From: UBA8518 sp041659585
GTDB lineage: Bacteria > Patescibacteriota > Minisyncoccia > Moranbacterales > UBA2206
Direction of reading: 5' to 3'
Assembly (NCBI GenBank): GCA_041659585.1
Contig: JBAZXY010000055.1
Coordinates: 1-8,552, forward strand
DNA length: 8,552 nt
The notes beneath the pieces are model-generated. The model searched no databases. It had not been told where the DNA came from and was given only the letters and a program-made list of their open reading frames with translations. A program made the translations under genes and the position numbers. Positions 1-6,363 of the stretch are shown one piece after another (within the stretch, counting starts at the first letter, position 1; each line of letters opens with the position of its first letter).

Positions 1-1181
1 AAGAAGATTTATTTACGCCATATGGCTTTGATATTGTCCATGAAAAGGCGCTGAGCATTGATACTAAAAAGCAACAGGTAAAGACGGCGGCAGGCAATGT
101 TTTCGAATATGATTATTTAGTGATTGCGACCGGTGCCTCTCCAATGAAATTACCTATCGCGGGGATAGATGCGGAAGGGGTATATACGGTGCGCACCAGT
201 GAGGATGCTAGCGGAATTTATGCAGCAGCTAAGCAGGCCAAGAGGGTAGTAGTAATCGGTGCTGGCGTGATAGGCATGGAAATGGCTGGAGCCTTGAGGC
301 AAATGGGTCTGGCAGTGCACTTGGTAGAATATGGCCAGGCAATTTCTCATAATATTGCTGATGCAGAATTTTCCGATAAGATTGTGGCTAATTTGCAAGC
401 GCATGGCGTGGAGGTGATGTTTGATAGTAAGGTGACAGAAATCAAAACAGAGGGTCAAGCAAAAAAAATAATTATAAATCACACTGGTCATGATGTGGTG
501 GTGGAGGCGGACTTAGTGATAGTGGCGGCGGGTATCAGACCAAATTTGGCAGTGATAGAGGGTGCAGATATCAAGGCGAATGAGTTGGGTATTTTGGTGG
601 ATAAAAAAATGCGCACTAATATTAAGAATGTTTATGCCTGTGGAGATTGTTGTGTGCCAATTTCTGCGGTAACCGGTGAAAATAAACCGAGTTCTCTGGC
701 TAGCTCGGCCGTGCAGCAAGCAAAAGTAGTGGGTTATCAAATTGCGGGTTATCCAATTGCTTATGCTGGTTCTACTGGAGCTTTTGCTTTTAAGATTATG
801 GAAAAAGAATATGCTTGTGTGGGCCTAACGGAAGATATTGCTAGAAAACAATTCAAATGGGTAATCGTGGGTCATGCTCAGGTCACAGATTTATATCAGG
901 ACTTGAAAGCGGCTCAGCCATTGGAGGTGAAATTAATTTTTGCCGGACCAACAATGCGCTTGGTGGGGTATGAGGCTTTTGGAGCGGGTGTGGTTTCTTC
1001 GGCTGAGGTAGCTAGCTTGGCTATTGGATTGAAATTGAGTGTTTTAAAATTGTTGAAATTTAACTATATTGCCCATCCTAGCCTCACTCCTTGGCCATTT
1101 ATGAATCCAATTGTGATGGCTGCGGAGGATGCCTTGGGAAAAGCGGTTAATAAATTGAAAACGTTTGTGGGCAAGAAATAA
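1..1181 (+). CDS. FAD-dependent pyridine nucleotide-disulfide oxidoreductase (NADH oxidase / CoA-disulfide reductase type), 5' truncated
   Basis: Frame 3 is open from the left edge (first full codon at 3), giving 392 visible residues. The family usually has about 440-560, so the N-terminal FAD-binding GxGxxG and the redox cysteine lie outside the window. The GTG at 120 is internal: it codes the Val of the conserved YDYLVIATGA segment (visible residues 36-45), so it is not the start. Visible motifs are the second Rossmann fold VVVIGAGVIGMEMA (82-95) for NAD(P)H, AAGIRPN (175-181), and the FAD-binding VYACGDCC (210-217). A C-terminal dimerisation domain follows, with an AHPSLTPWP segment (357-365). 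Such enzymes use NAD(P)H to reduce oxygen, CoA disulfide, persulfides or related acceptors in the cytoplasm. The substrate cannot be decided without the N-terminal cysteine region. The gene ends just before a strong terminator and converges on topA. Confidence 0.9.
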   Translation, partial: EDLFTPYGFDIVHEKALSIDTKKQQVKTAAGNVFEYDYLVIATGASPMKLPIAGIDAEGVYTVRTSEDASGIYAAAKQAKRVVVIGAGVIGMEMAGALRQMGLAVHLVEYGQAISHNIADAEFSDKIVANLQAHGVEVMFDSKVTEIKTEGQAKKIIINHTGHDVVVEADLVIVAAGIRPNLAVIEGADIKANELGILVDKKMRTNIKNVYACGDCCVPISAVTGENKPSSLASSAVQQAKVVGYQIAGYPIAYAGSTGAFAFKIMEKEYACVGLTEDIARKQFKWVIVGHAQVTDLYQDLKAAQPLEVKLIFAGPTMRLVGYEAFGAGVVSSAEVASLAIGLKLSVLKLLKFNYIAHPSLTPWPFMNPIVMAAEDALGKAVNKLKTFVGKK

Positions 1182-1188
1182 GCTTAAT

Positions 1189-1232
1189 AAAAAACACCCC
1201 ATCCCGCTAAGCGGAATCGGGGGTGTTTTTTT
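1189..1232. terminator. Bidirectional intrinsic terminator between the oxidoreductase gene and topA
   Basis: A 12-bp outer stem pairs 1189-1200 (AAAAAACACCCC) with 1220-1231 (GGGGTGTTTTTT). An inner stem CCGC (1204-1207)/GCGG (1211-1214) closes a TAA loop. The A-tract and T-tract flank the GC stem symmetrically, so the RNA ends in a U-run on either strand. It begins 7 nt after the oxidoreductase stop codon (1179-1181) and lies about 35 nt beyond the topA stop, so it can serve both convergent genes. Confidence 0.93.
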
Positions 1233-1265
1233 ATTAGCAGGCAATATATAGTTTTTTTGAATGGG

Positions 1266-3506
1266 CTATTCTTCGCTTTTGCTGGCAAAGGTTTCTCCAC
1301 ATTCTTTGTTGGAGCAGCTGGTCTTGCCTTTAGCGGCAAAAACAATCAGACTGCCACATTTGGGACACTTGTCTCCGGTCGGCTTGTTCCAGAGGGCAAA
1401 ATCGCATTTAGGATAGGTGTTGCAACCGAAGAAGACGCGGCCCTTCTTGGATTTGCGCTCTACGATGTCACCCAGTTGGCATTTGGGACATTTGAGGCCG
1501 GTTTTGTTTTCAATGCGCTTGATGCCTTTGCATTCCGGATAATTGGAACAACCCAGGAAAGCGCCAAAGCGTCCGCGCTTTACAAGCATTGGGGCGCCGC
1601 AAACTTCACAAATTTCATCGGCATGCTGCTCATCCACTTTCTTTTCCGAATCAGTTTTTTCGGTATATTTACAGCTGGGGTAGTTAGCGCAAGCAATGAA
1701 TTTTCCGAAACGGCCGAATTTCATAATCAAATCGCCTTCACAGTCTGGACATTGGCGATCCAGTTTTTCTTGCAGGTCCTCCTTTTTGATTTCCTTGGTT
1801 TTCTTTTCCAGATTTTTATGGAAGGGCACATAGAAATCTTTGATGACCGGCACCCACTCTTTCTTGCCTTCCGCGATTTCATCCAGGTTCTCTTCCATGG
1901 TGGCGGTGAATTTGTAATCCACTACATCGGCAAAATGTTCCACCAGCAGGTCGCACACCGTGAAGCCGATTTCTTCCGGAAAGAGGCGCTTGTTTTCATC
2001 CTTGTTGACGTATTTGCGATCGATGATGGTGGAGATGGTCGGAGCATAGGTAGATGGTCGGCCGATGCCCAGTTCTTCCATGGATTTTACCAAGGTGGCT
2101 TCGGAAAAACGAGCTGGTGGTTGAGTGAACTTTTGTTCGTGCAGGAGTTTTACTAATTTCAAAAGATCTTTTTCAGAGAGTTCCGGGAGGAGATTTTCCG
2201 TGACCGGCATTTTTTCACCATAAATTTTCAAATAACCGTCAAATTTGATAGTGGAGCCATTGGCTCGCAAAGTATAATTATCTTGGGATTTTTCCTGCGA
2301 AGCCTGGATATCCACCGTGACGGAATTCATCACTGCCGGTGCCATCTGCGAAGCTAGCATTCTTTGCCAGATAAGTTTATAGACTTTGTATTGCTTAGGA
2401 TCCAAGAATTCCTTGATGGATTCAGGATCTTTTTCTGGAAAAGTCGGGCGAATGGCTTCATGTGCTTCTTGAGCGCCTTTGGCTTTAGTTTTATAGAAAC
2501 GCGGATTTTCCAGTGCATATTCAGTGCCAAATTTTTTCGCAATTACTTTTTGCGCGCTCAGCATAGATTCCATCGATAAATTGACACTATCGGTTCTCAT
2601 GTAGGTGATGAGACCAACAGAACCTTCTTTGCCGAGGCTAATACCTTCATAGAGCTGTTGGGCCAGCATCATGGTTTGTTTGGAACTGTAGCCCAGTTTG
2701 TTATTGGCATCTTGTTGCAAGGTAGAAGTCGTGTAGGGAGCCAATGGATTTTTTTGCACTTCTTTTTTAGTGATGCTGTCAATTTGGTAGAGAGCGGCTT
2801 CCAAAAAGGCTGCAATTTTGTCTGCCTGGTCTTTGTTTTTCACGCCTAACTTGCCGATAGCCTTTCCATTCTCTTTGGATAATTTAGCTTCAAAAGCCTT
2901 GGCTTTAGCGGTAACAGCTTTTAGTTCGGCTGTAATAGCCCAATATTCTTCCGGCTGAAAATTCTGAATCTCTCTTTCTTTATCAACAATGAGGCGCAAG
3001 GCCACTGACTGGACACGTCCAGCTGAAAGTCCGCGACGAATTTTTTTCCACAAAAATGGGGAAAGCTCATAACCCACCAAGCGATCTAGGACGCGGCGCG
3101 CTTGTTGCGCATCTACCAGATTGTAGTCAATGGTGCGCGGGTTAGCCAGAGCTTCTTCAATAGCTTTCTTGGTGATTTCGTGAAAGGCAATCCGCTGAGT
3201 ATCTTCAATTTTCAGTCCTAAAGCCGCGACCAGGTGCCAAGAAATGGCTTCTCCTTCGCGGTCTTCATCAGTCGCCAAAATGACACCGTCGGATGCTTTG
3301 GCCAATTTTTTCAATTCTTTTACACGGTCCACATTCTTGGTGGGAATTTCGTATTCCGGTTCAAAATCATGTTCAATATCAATGCCCATCTTCTTAGCAG
3401 GCAAATCACGAATGTGGCCATAGGATGACTTGACGGTATATTTGCCGCCTAGGAATTTGGAAATAGTTTTAGCTTTGGTGGGGGACTCAACGATAACTAA
3501 TTGCAT
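1266..3506 (-). CDS. topA: DNA topoisomerase I (type IA)
   Basis: Type IA topoisomerase, which relaxes negative supercoils through a transient 5'-phosphotyrosine link. With the start at 3506 it has 746 residues. The TOPRIM domain opens the protein (MQLVIVESPTKAKTI) and carries the acidic ATDEDREGEAISWH motif at about 78-91. The catalytic tyrosine is in GLITYMRTDS (Tyr302). SAGRVQSVALRLI (about 161-173) and GIGRPSTYAPTI (about 480-491) are further family signatures. The C-terminus holds four Cys4 zinc ribbons from about 586 to 736, each of the CPxC/CxxC … GC-x5-C kind. The frame also has an ATG at 3527 that would add MLYATCI. I prefer 3506 because the family begins right at QLVIVESP and the extra residues derive from a 7-bp repeat tract. 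No Shine-Dalgarno sequence is visible before either ATG. It lies 54 nt downstream of dprA on the same strand, a commonly seen gene pair, and ends at a shared terminator. Confidence 0.97.
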   Translation of the reverse strand: MQLVIVESPTKAKTISKFLGGKYTVKSSYGHIRDLPAKKMGIDIEHDFEPEYEIPTKNVDRVKELKKLAKASDGVILATDEDREGEAISWHLVAALGLKIEDTQRIAFHEITKKAIEEALANPRTIDYNLVDAQQARRVLDRLVGYELSPFLWKKIRRGLSAGRVQSVALRLIVDKEREIQNFQPEEYWAITAELKAVTAKAKAFEAKLSKENGKAIGKLGVKNKDQADKIAAFLEAALYQIDSITKKEVQKNPLAPYTTSTLQQDANNKLGYSSKQTMMLAQQLYEGISLGKEGSVGLITYMRTDSVNLSMESMLSAQKVIAKKFGTEYALENPRFYKTKAKGAQEAHEAIRPTFPEKDPESIKEFLDPKQYKVYKLIWQRMLASQMAPAVMNSVTVDIQASQEKSQDNYTLRANGSTIKFDGYLKIYGEKMPVTENLLPELSEKDLLKLVKLLHEQKFTQPPARFSEATLVKSMEELGIGRPSTYAPTISTIIDRKYVNKDENKRLFPEEIGFTVCDLLVEHFADVVDYKFTATMEENLDEIAEGKKEWVPVIKDFYVPFHKNLEKKTKEIKKEDLQEKLDRQCPDCEGDLIMKFGRFGKFIACANYPSCKYTEKTDSEKKVDEQHADEICEVCGAPMLVKRGRFGAFLGCSNYPECKGIKRIENKTGLKCPKCQLGDIVERKSKKGRVFFGCNTYPKCDFALWNKPTGDKCPKCGSLIVFAAKGKTSCSNKECGETFASKSEE

Positions 3507-3577
3507 GATACATGTAGCATACAGCATGAAACATTTTTGTTACATGTTATATGTTTTTTGTTATATGATTATATAAT
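3504..3577 (-). repeat. Degenerate 7-bp tandem repeat tract between dprA and topA
   Basis: On the plus strand the sequence divides into heptamers of the form CATNNNN/TATNNNN. Units are catgata (3504), catgtag (3511), catacag (3518) and catgaaa (3525), then an 11-nt unit (3532-3542). After that come catgtta (3543), a 14-nt double unit (3550-3563), tatgatt (3564) and atataat (3571). On the minus strand each unit supplies ATG or ATA every 7 nt. The tract covers the topA start codon, the whole intergenic spacer and the last codons and stop of dprA (3561-3563). Its function is unknown. Confidence 0.6.
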
Positions 3578-4655
3578 TCTGCCCGCCAATGTTTCTTACC
3601 CAACCTTTGATCTCCATGAGAGATAAGATGGAGGAGGCACTGACTGTTCCTAGTTTAGAGAGTTTGGCCAGATTGTCAATGTGAATAGGGTCAGTGGAAA
3701 GGAGCTGGAGGAGGATTTCTTCTTCCGGAGTTTGAGGAGCTCTAGTTGGTGGAGTGGATTTTTCAGGGGCTTTTTCCCAACGCAGTTCTTCTAGAATATC
3801 CTTGATGCTGGTGACCACCTTGGCGCCGTTTTTGATGAGTGCGTTGGTGCCCAGCGATTGCGGAGAAAAAATTGGTCCGGGAACGGCAAAAACGTCGCGA
3901 TTGAATTCCAGTGCTAAATTGGCCGTGATGAGTGTGCCACTTTTTTCACCGGCTTCAATGACCAGGGTCCCCATGGACAATCCCGCAATCAGGCGGTTGC
4001 GCGCCGGAAAATTTCCAGGGATGCCGGCGGGTGTTTCAATGGGATAGTTGCTGAGCAAACAGCCGCTGCCGCTGATTTCGCGTGACAAACGGAGATTACT
4101 CACGGGATAGATATTTTTTTCATCCAAGCTATTGCCCAAAACCGCAATGGTTTTCCCACCGCCATCCAAGGCTCCGCGATGAGCAATGGAATCAATGCCA
4201 TAGGCCATGCCGCTCACCACGGTGATGCCGGCTTGCGCCAGGTCCTTGGCCAGAGCATAGGCCGCTTGTGATCCATAGTCACTGTGCTTTCGCGATCCCA
4301 CAATGGAAATCATGGGTGCGTTCAAATCCATCTCACCCTTCATATATAGGACATAGGGCGCGCTAGGAATCTCGCGCAGGAGGCGGGGATAATCCTCATC
4401 TGTCTCCGTCAGCATGCGCACCTGCTCTTTTTCTAATTTCGCCCATTCTTGTTGTGGGTCAATCTCTTTTCTTTGGGAAAAAATCTTGGCGGCCAATGCT
4501 TCGCCCACGCCGCTTTGTCCCAATGCGAAAATATCGGCCGACCAAGCGGCTTCAGCCGAAGGAAAAAACTCCATCAACTTGCGCATCTTTTGCGGCCCCA
4601 CGCCGTTGATTTTGTGGAGGGCATTCAAATAAACTAAATCGTTTTTATTTGGCAT
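3561..4655 (-). CDS. dprA: DNA-processing protein DprA (Smf)
   Basis: DprA binds incoming single-stranded DNA and loads RecA onto it, in natural transformation and probably in other recombination. The 364-residue length is typical. An N-terminal helix-hairpin-helix/SAM-like part (INGVGPQKMRKL, 16-27) precedes the Rossmann-like DNA-binding core. Core motifs are SIVGSRKHSDYG (117-128), SGMAYGIDSIAHRGAL (148-163), NIYPVSN (181-187), FPARNRLIAGLS (216-227), EAGEKSGTLITANLALE (234-250) and GTNALIKNGA (269-278). After a Pro/Thr-rich linker (about 295-310), a C-terminal winged helix (311-364) closes the protein with GWVRNIGGQNY. The ATG at 4653-4655 gives the expected N-terminus, but no clear Shine-Dalgarno precedes it. 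It is the promoter-proximal gene of a likely dprA-topA unit. The structured repeat element at 4656-4800 sits directly in its 5' region. Confidence 0.96.
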   Translation of the reverse strand: MPNKNDLVYLNALHKINGVGPQKMRKLMEFFPSAEAAWSADIFALGQSGVGEALAAKIFSQRKEIDPQQEWAKLEKEQVRMLTETDEDYPRLLREIPSAPYVLYMKGEMDLNAPMISIVGSRKHSDYGSQAAYALAKDLAQAGITVVSGMAYGIDSIAHRGALDGGGKTIAVLGNSLDEKNIYPVSNLRLSREISGSGCLLSNYPIETPAGIPGNFPARNRLIAGLSMGTLVIEAGEKSGTLITANLALEFNRDVFAVPGPIFSPQSLGTNALIKNGAKVVTSIKDILEELRWEKAPEKSTPPTRAPQTPEEEILLQLLSTDPIHIDNLAKLSKLGTVSASSILSLMEIKGWVRNIGGQNYIII

Positions 4656-4680
4656 AGGTTTATTGTTTAGTGAAGTGAGT

Positions 4681-4704
4681 GAAATGAAAATAATTTTTCA
4701 TTTC
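4681..4704. repeat. Perfect 10-bp inverted repeat (hairpin)
   Basis: GAAATGAAAA (4681-4690) pairs perfectly with TTTTCATTTC (4695-4704) around a TAAT loop. The hairpin is AT-rich and lies 26 nt upstream of the dprA start codon, within its presumed leader. It is next to the GC-rich three-way-junction element and may belong to the same repeat unit. It lacks the GC core and U-run of a typical terminator. Confidence 0.7.
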
Positions 4705-4722
4705 CGAACGAGCGACAACAAC

Positions 4723-4797
4723 AAAAAGTTTAATACCTCGCGGCTTGCCGCGGAAAACTGTGAATCCAGGGTTTGCCCTGGGGTATTAATACTTTTT
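4723..4797. repeat. Three-way-junction palindromic element, REP/MITE-like or structured RNA
   Basis: Two GC-rich hairpins sit side by side: CGCGGC-TT-GCCGCG (4739-4752) and CCAGGG-TTTG-CCCTGG (4766-4781). They are enclosed by a long closing stem. TTAATACC (4730-4737) pairs with GGTATTAA (4782-4789). Beyond a 1x2 internal loop, AAAAAG (4723-4728) pairs with CTTTTT (4792-4797). The whole forms a symmetrical cruciform or three-way junction on either strand. The layout resembles REP doublets mobilised by RAYT-type transposases, and from memory similar palindromes occur in multiple copies in environmental bacterial genomes. An untranslated regulatory RNA of dprA is the alternative. No transposase gene is in the window. 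Confidence 0.65.
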
Positions 4798-4828
4798 ATT
4801 TTAGCACATGGCAGGGAAGAGCCAAAGC

Positions 4829-4858
4829 TTGACACTAACCGTTTTTTTTTGCTAATCT
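4829..4858 (+). promoter_or_regulatory. Candidate sigma-70-type promoter for the CHAP repeat protein
   Basis: A perfect -35 box TTGACA (4829-4834) is followed, after 18 nt containing a run of nine T, by TGC-TAATCT. This is an extended -10-like element with TG at 4850-4851 and the hexamer at 4853-4858. The -10 hexamer is weak (three of six matches). Start of transcription would be near 4865, leaving a leader of about 130 nt before the ATG at 4993. The poly-T tract between the boxes may bend the DNA. This is a sequence-based guess only. Confidence 0.4.
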
Positions 4859-4904
4859 CCAAAGAATGCTCGTTAACAACTCAATCATAAAAATTCTACC
4901 GTAA

Positions 4905-4923
4905 AAAGGAGCCCATCATGTAA
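4905..4923 (+). promoter_or_regulatory. Shine-Dalgarno-led start-stop element (ATG-TAA) in the leader
   Basis: AAAGGAG (4905-4911) is the best Shine-Dalgarno match in the window. It is spaced 6 nt from an ATG (4918-4920) that is followed at once by TAA (4921-4923). The minimal ORF codes only Met. It lies 70 nt upstream of the exported protein's start, inside its probable leader. Such start-stop elements can stall ribosomes, but chance cannot be excluded. Confidence 0.45.
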
Positions 4924-4983
4924 ACCTAGCTCACTGCAGAAAATTGACATTCCACCAGAAACTCAGAAAAACCAATACCTACA

Positions 4984-4989
4984 AGAGGT
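4984..4989 (+). promoter_or_regulatory. Ribosome binding site of the CHAP repeat protein
   Basis: AGAGGT (4984-4989) precedes two consecutive ATG codons. It is 3 nt from the first (4993) and 6 nt from the second (4996). The spacing slightly favours the second ATG, giving MKRIFFSLM as the N-terminus. The protein differs by only one residue. Confidence 0.6.
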
Positions 4990-4992
4990 CAA

Positions 4993-6363
4993 ATGATGAA
5001 ACGAATATTTTTTAGCTTGATGTTGCTTTTTTTCTATGCCGTCTTTCCCATAATTTCCTTTGCGGATGACGCGCCAACTTTTCCACCCACACTGCCATTT
5101 ACTTATAACGGCATAACCTATTATAATGTCTTGTCTCAGGTAGGTCAGAATAGCAATGCTTGCGGAGGCTACAAGACTATCAGACTGCTGACGTATTATA
5201 ATAGAACATCTGCCTCTCCCATCACCACAACCACAAATTATTACAACATCGTCAATGGAGCTGCTACCTATAGTGGGATAAATCAGTCGATAGCATTCAC
5301 CTCTATGACTCAGGACGGCACCATTAAATATACCGTCACTCCGTATACTAATCCTTCTGGCGTTAGTATCGGAGGAGGTCAGTGTTGGAATGTTTCAATG
5401 AATCCTGATTCACTGTATTCCAATAATGATATCCTCAAGCCAGGCGGAACGCTTTTTAAAGCGGCTAACGTTGTTTCCCCGAGATTGCTCTCGGTGAATA
5501 TCTACCCGCTGGAAGGCGGTAGTGTCACAAGTGATGGTATCGCCTGTGATTTTTTGCATCTGGGCAATTGTCAAAATTATTTTGGCCAAAACGGAGACGC
5601 GATTATCACTGCCAGTGCTAATCCCGGCTACGTGTTGTCTTATGTGCAAGATGGAGCTATTCAAAGTGTGGATAATCCTTACACGGCCACTATGGATAAG
5701 GATCGACCTGTCACGGTGGTTTTTAAATCAGCGTGGGATTGGCTTTTGAATCCTTCAACTATGCCCTATTTTCCACCCAGAGTACCTTTCATTTACAATG
5801 GCAAGACCTACTACAATGTCATGGCTCAGATCGGTCAGAATAGCAATGCTTGCGGAGGCTACAAAACTATCCGGCAGATTGTATATTATAATAAATCAAC
5901 CAGCAACACTCCTCCTCTCGCTACTGCTTATAGCAATGGAATCGTCTATGGTTTTAGCAGCTCAGGCATCACCCAATCGGTGATGTTTTCTTCTTTCACC
6001 CAAAATGATTCAATTAAATATACAATCACTGAATACACTAACCCTTCCTCTGTCAGTATTAGCGGAGGACAGTGCTATGGTTATCCATTGAATCCCAATC
6101 TAGTTTATGTTAATAATGATATTATGAAATCAGATGGAACGCTTTTCAAGGCAGCTAATGTGGCCTCACCTGTGAAGCTTTCCATTACAGCTAGTGGAGG
6201 AAGTGTTACTGGAGAAGGAATTTCTTGCAATGTGAATACCTCCGGTAATTGTCTGTATTATGCAGTCAAGGGTTCGGTTAAAGCTTTACATGCCGATCCT
6301 AAGCCTGGCTGGGAATTCGATCACTGGGATGATGGCGTGGCTGTTATTATAATCCTGAATTGA
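4993..6363 (+). CDS. Exported repeat protein with CHAP domain, N-terminal part (frameshifted from 6360-7052)
   Basis: This is the first 456 codons of what appears to be one 686-residue protein. A signal peptide comes first (KR, then a hydrophobic stretch, with a likely cleavage site after about Ala24 in SFADD). Then come module A1 (30-164), B-repeat B1 (about 166-245), module A2 (260-394) and the start of B2 (396-448). The A modules share YNG.TYYNV, VGQNSNACGGYKTIR-like and GTLFKAANV blocks. They also share two cysteines each (57/131 and 287/361), which could form disulfides outside the cytoplasm. I do not recognise module A. The B units (GGSVTSDGIACD…GNC…PGY…) resemble divergent InlB-type B-repeats, found in bacterial surface proteins. 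B2 is cut in mid-domain after the WDDG motif. The last residues (about VAVIIILN) are out of frame, and the domain resumes in the -1 frame. Start choice: ATG 4993 or 4996, both behind AGAGGT. Confidence 0.85.
   Translation: MMKRIFFSLMLLFFYAVFPIISFADDAPTFPPTLPFTYNGITYYNVLSQVGQNSNACGGYKTIRLLTYYNRTSASPITTTTNYYNIVNGAATYSGINQSIAFTSMTQDGTIKYTVTPYTNPSGVSIGGGQCWNVSMNPDSLYSNNDILKPGGTLFKAANVVSPRLLSVNIYPLEGGSVTSDGIACDFLHLGNCQNYFGQNGDAIITASANPGYVLSYVQDGAIQSVDNPYTATMDKDRPVTVVFKSAWDWLLNPSTMPYFPPRVPFIYNGKTYYNVMAQIGQNSNACGGYKTIRQIVYYNKSTSNTPPLATAYSNGIVYGFSSSGITQSVMFSSFTQNDSIKYTITEYTNPSSVSISGGQCYGYPLNPNLVYVNNDIMKSDGTLFKAANVASPVKLSITASGGSVTGEGISCNVNTSGNCLYYAVKGSVKALHADPKPGWEFDHWDDGVAVIIILN
5080..5484 (+). repeat. 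Module A, copy 1 (intragenic duplication)
   Basis: Codes residues 30-164 of the exported protein. It aligns without gaps to copy 2 (5770-6174) at a constant offset of 690 nt (230 residues). By eye about 79 of 135 residues are identical. The block around the conserved NACGGYKTIR is nearly identical even at DNA level (5144-5178 against 5834-5868), which suggests either recent duplication or gene conversion. The middle (about residues 71-95) has diverged almost completely. Confidence 0.85.
5770..6174 (+). repeat. Module A, copy 2 (intragenic duplication)
   Basis: Codes residues 260-394 and repeats copy 1. Shared blocks are FPP..PF.YNG.TYYNV, GQNSNACGGYKTIR, IKYT.T.YTNPS.VSI.GGQC, NNDI.K and GTLFKAANV.SP. 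Each copy is followed by a B-repeat, so the duplicated unit was probably A plus B (about 230 residues). The third B-repeat downstream has no A module before it. Confidence 0.85.
6331..6339 (+). other. Probable -1 frameshift site joining the two halves of the CHAP protein gene
   Basis: Upstream in frame 1 the B2 repeat reads PKPGWEFDHWDDG. Downstream in frame 3, from 6339, it reads GCYYNPELTVTMNADKNVQAVF, the expected second half of the same B-repeat. Frame 3 has a stop at 6330-6332 and frame 1 has one at 6361-6363, so the shift must fall between about 6331 and 6339. One missing base explains it. No homopolymer and no X-XXY-YYZ slippery heptamer is present. Confidence 0.8.

Noticed and set aside
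1257..2156. 299-codon plus-strand open frame opposite topA
   Set aside because: It is the antisense shadow of the conserved topA C-terminus, has no recognisable domain, and its Phe/Gly-rich composition is typical of antisense reading.
4663..4890. 75-codon plus-strand open frame in the dprA upstream region
   Set aside because: It runs straight through the palindromic repeat element, has no Shine-Dalgarno and encodes no protein-like pattern.
4944..4972. Second TTGACA as the -35 of a promoter closer to the CHAP gene
   Set aside because: No -10-like hexamer lies 15-19 nt downstream; the sequence there is A/G-rich.
4944..5015. 23-codon TTG-started ORF overlapping the CHAP protein start
   Set aside because: No ribosome binding site and a non-standard start. 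A chance open frame.
6331..6363. Programmed -1 ribosomal frameshift joining the two halves of the CHAP protein
   Set aside because: The direction is right, but there is no X-XXY-YYZ slippery heptamer, no homopolymer run and no obvious downstream pseudoknot. A simple base loss explains it better.
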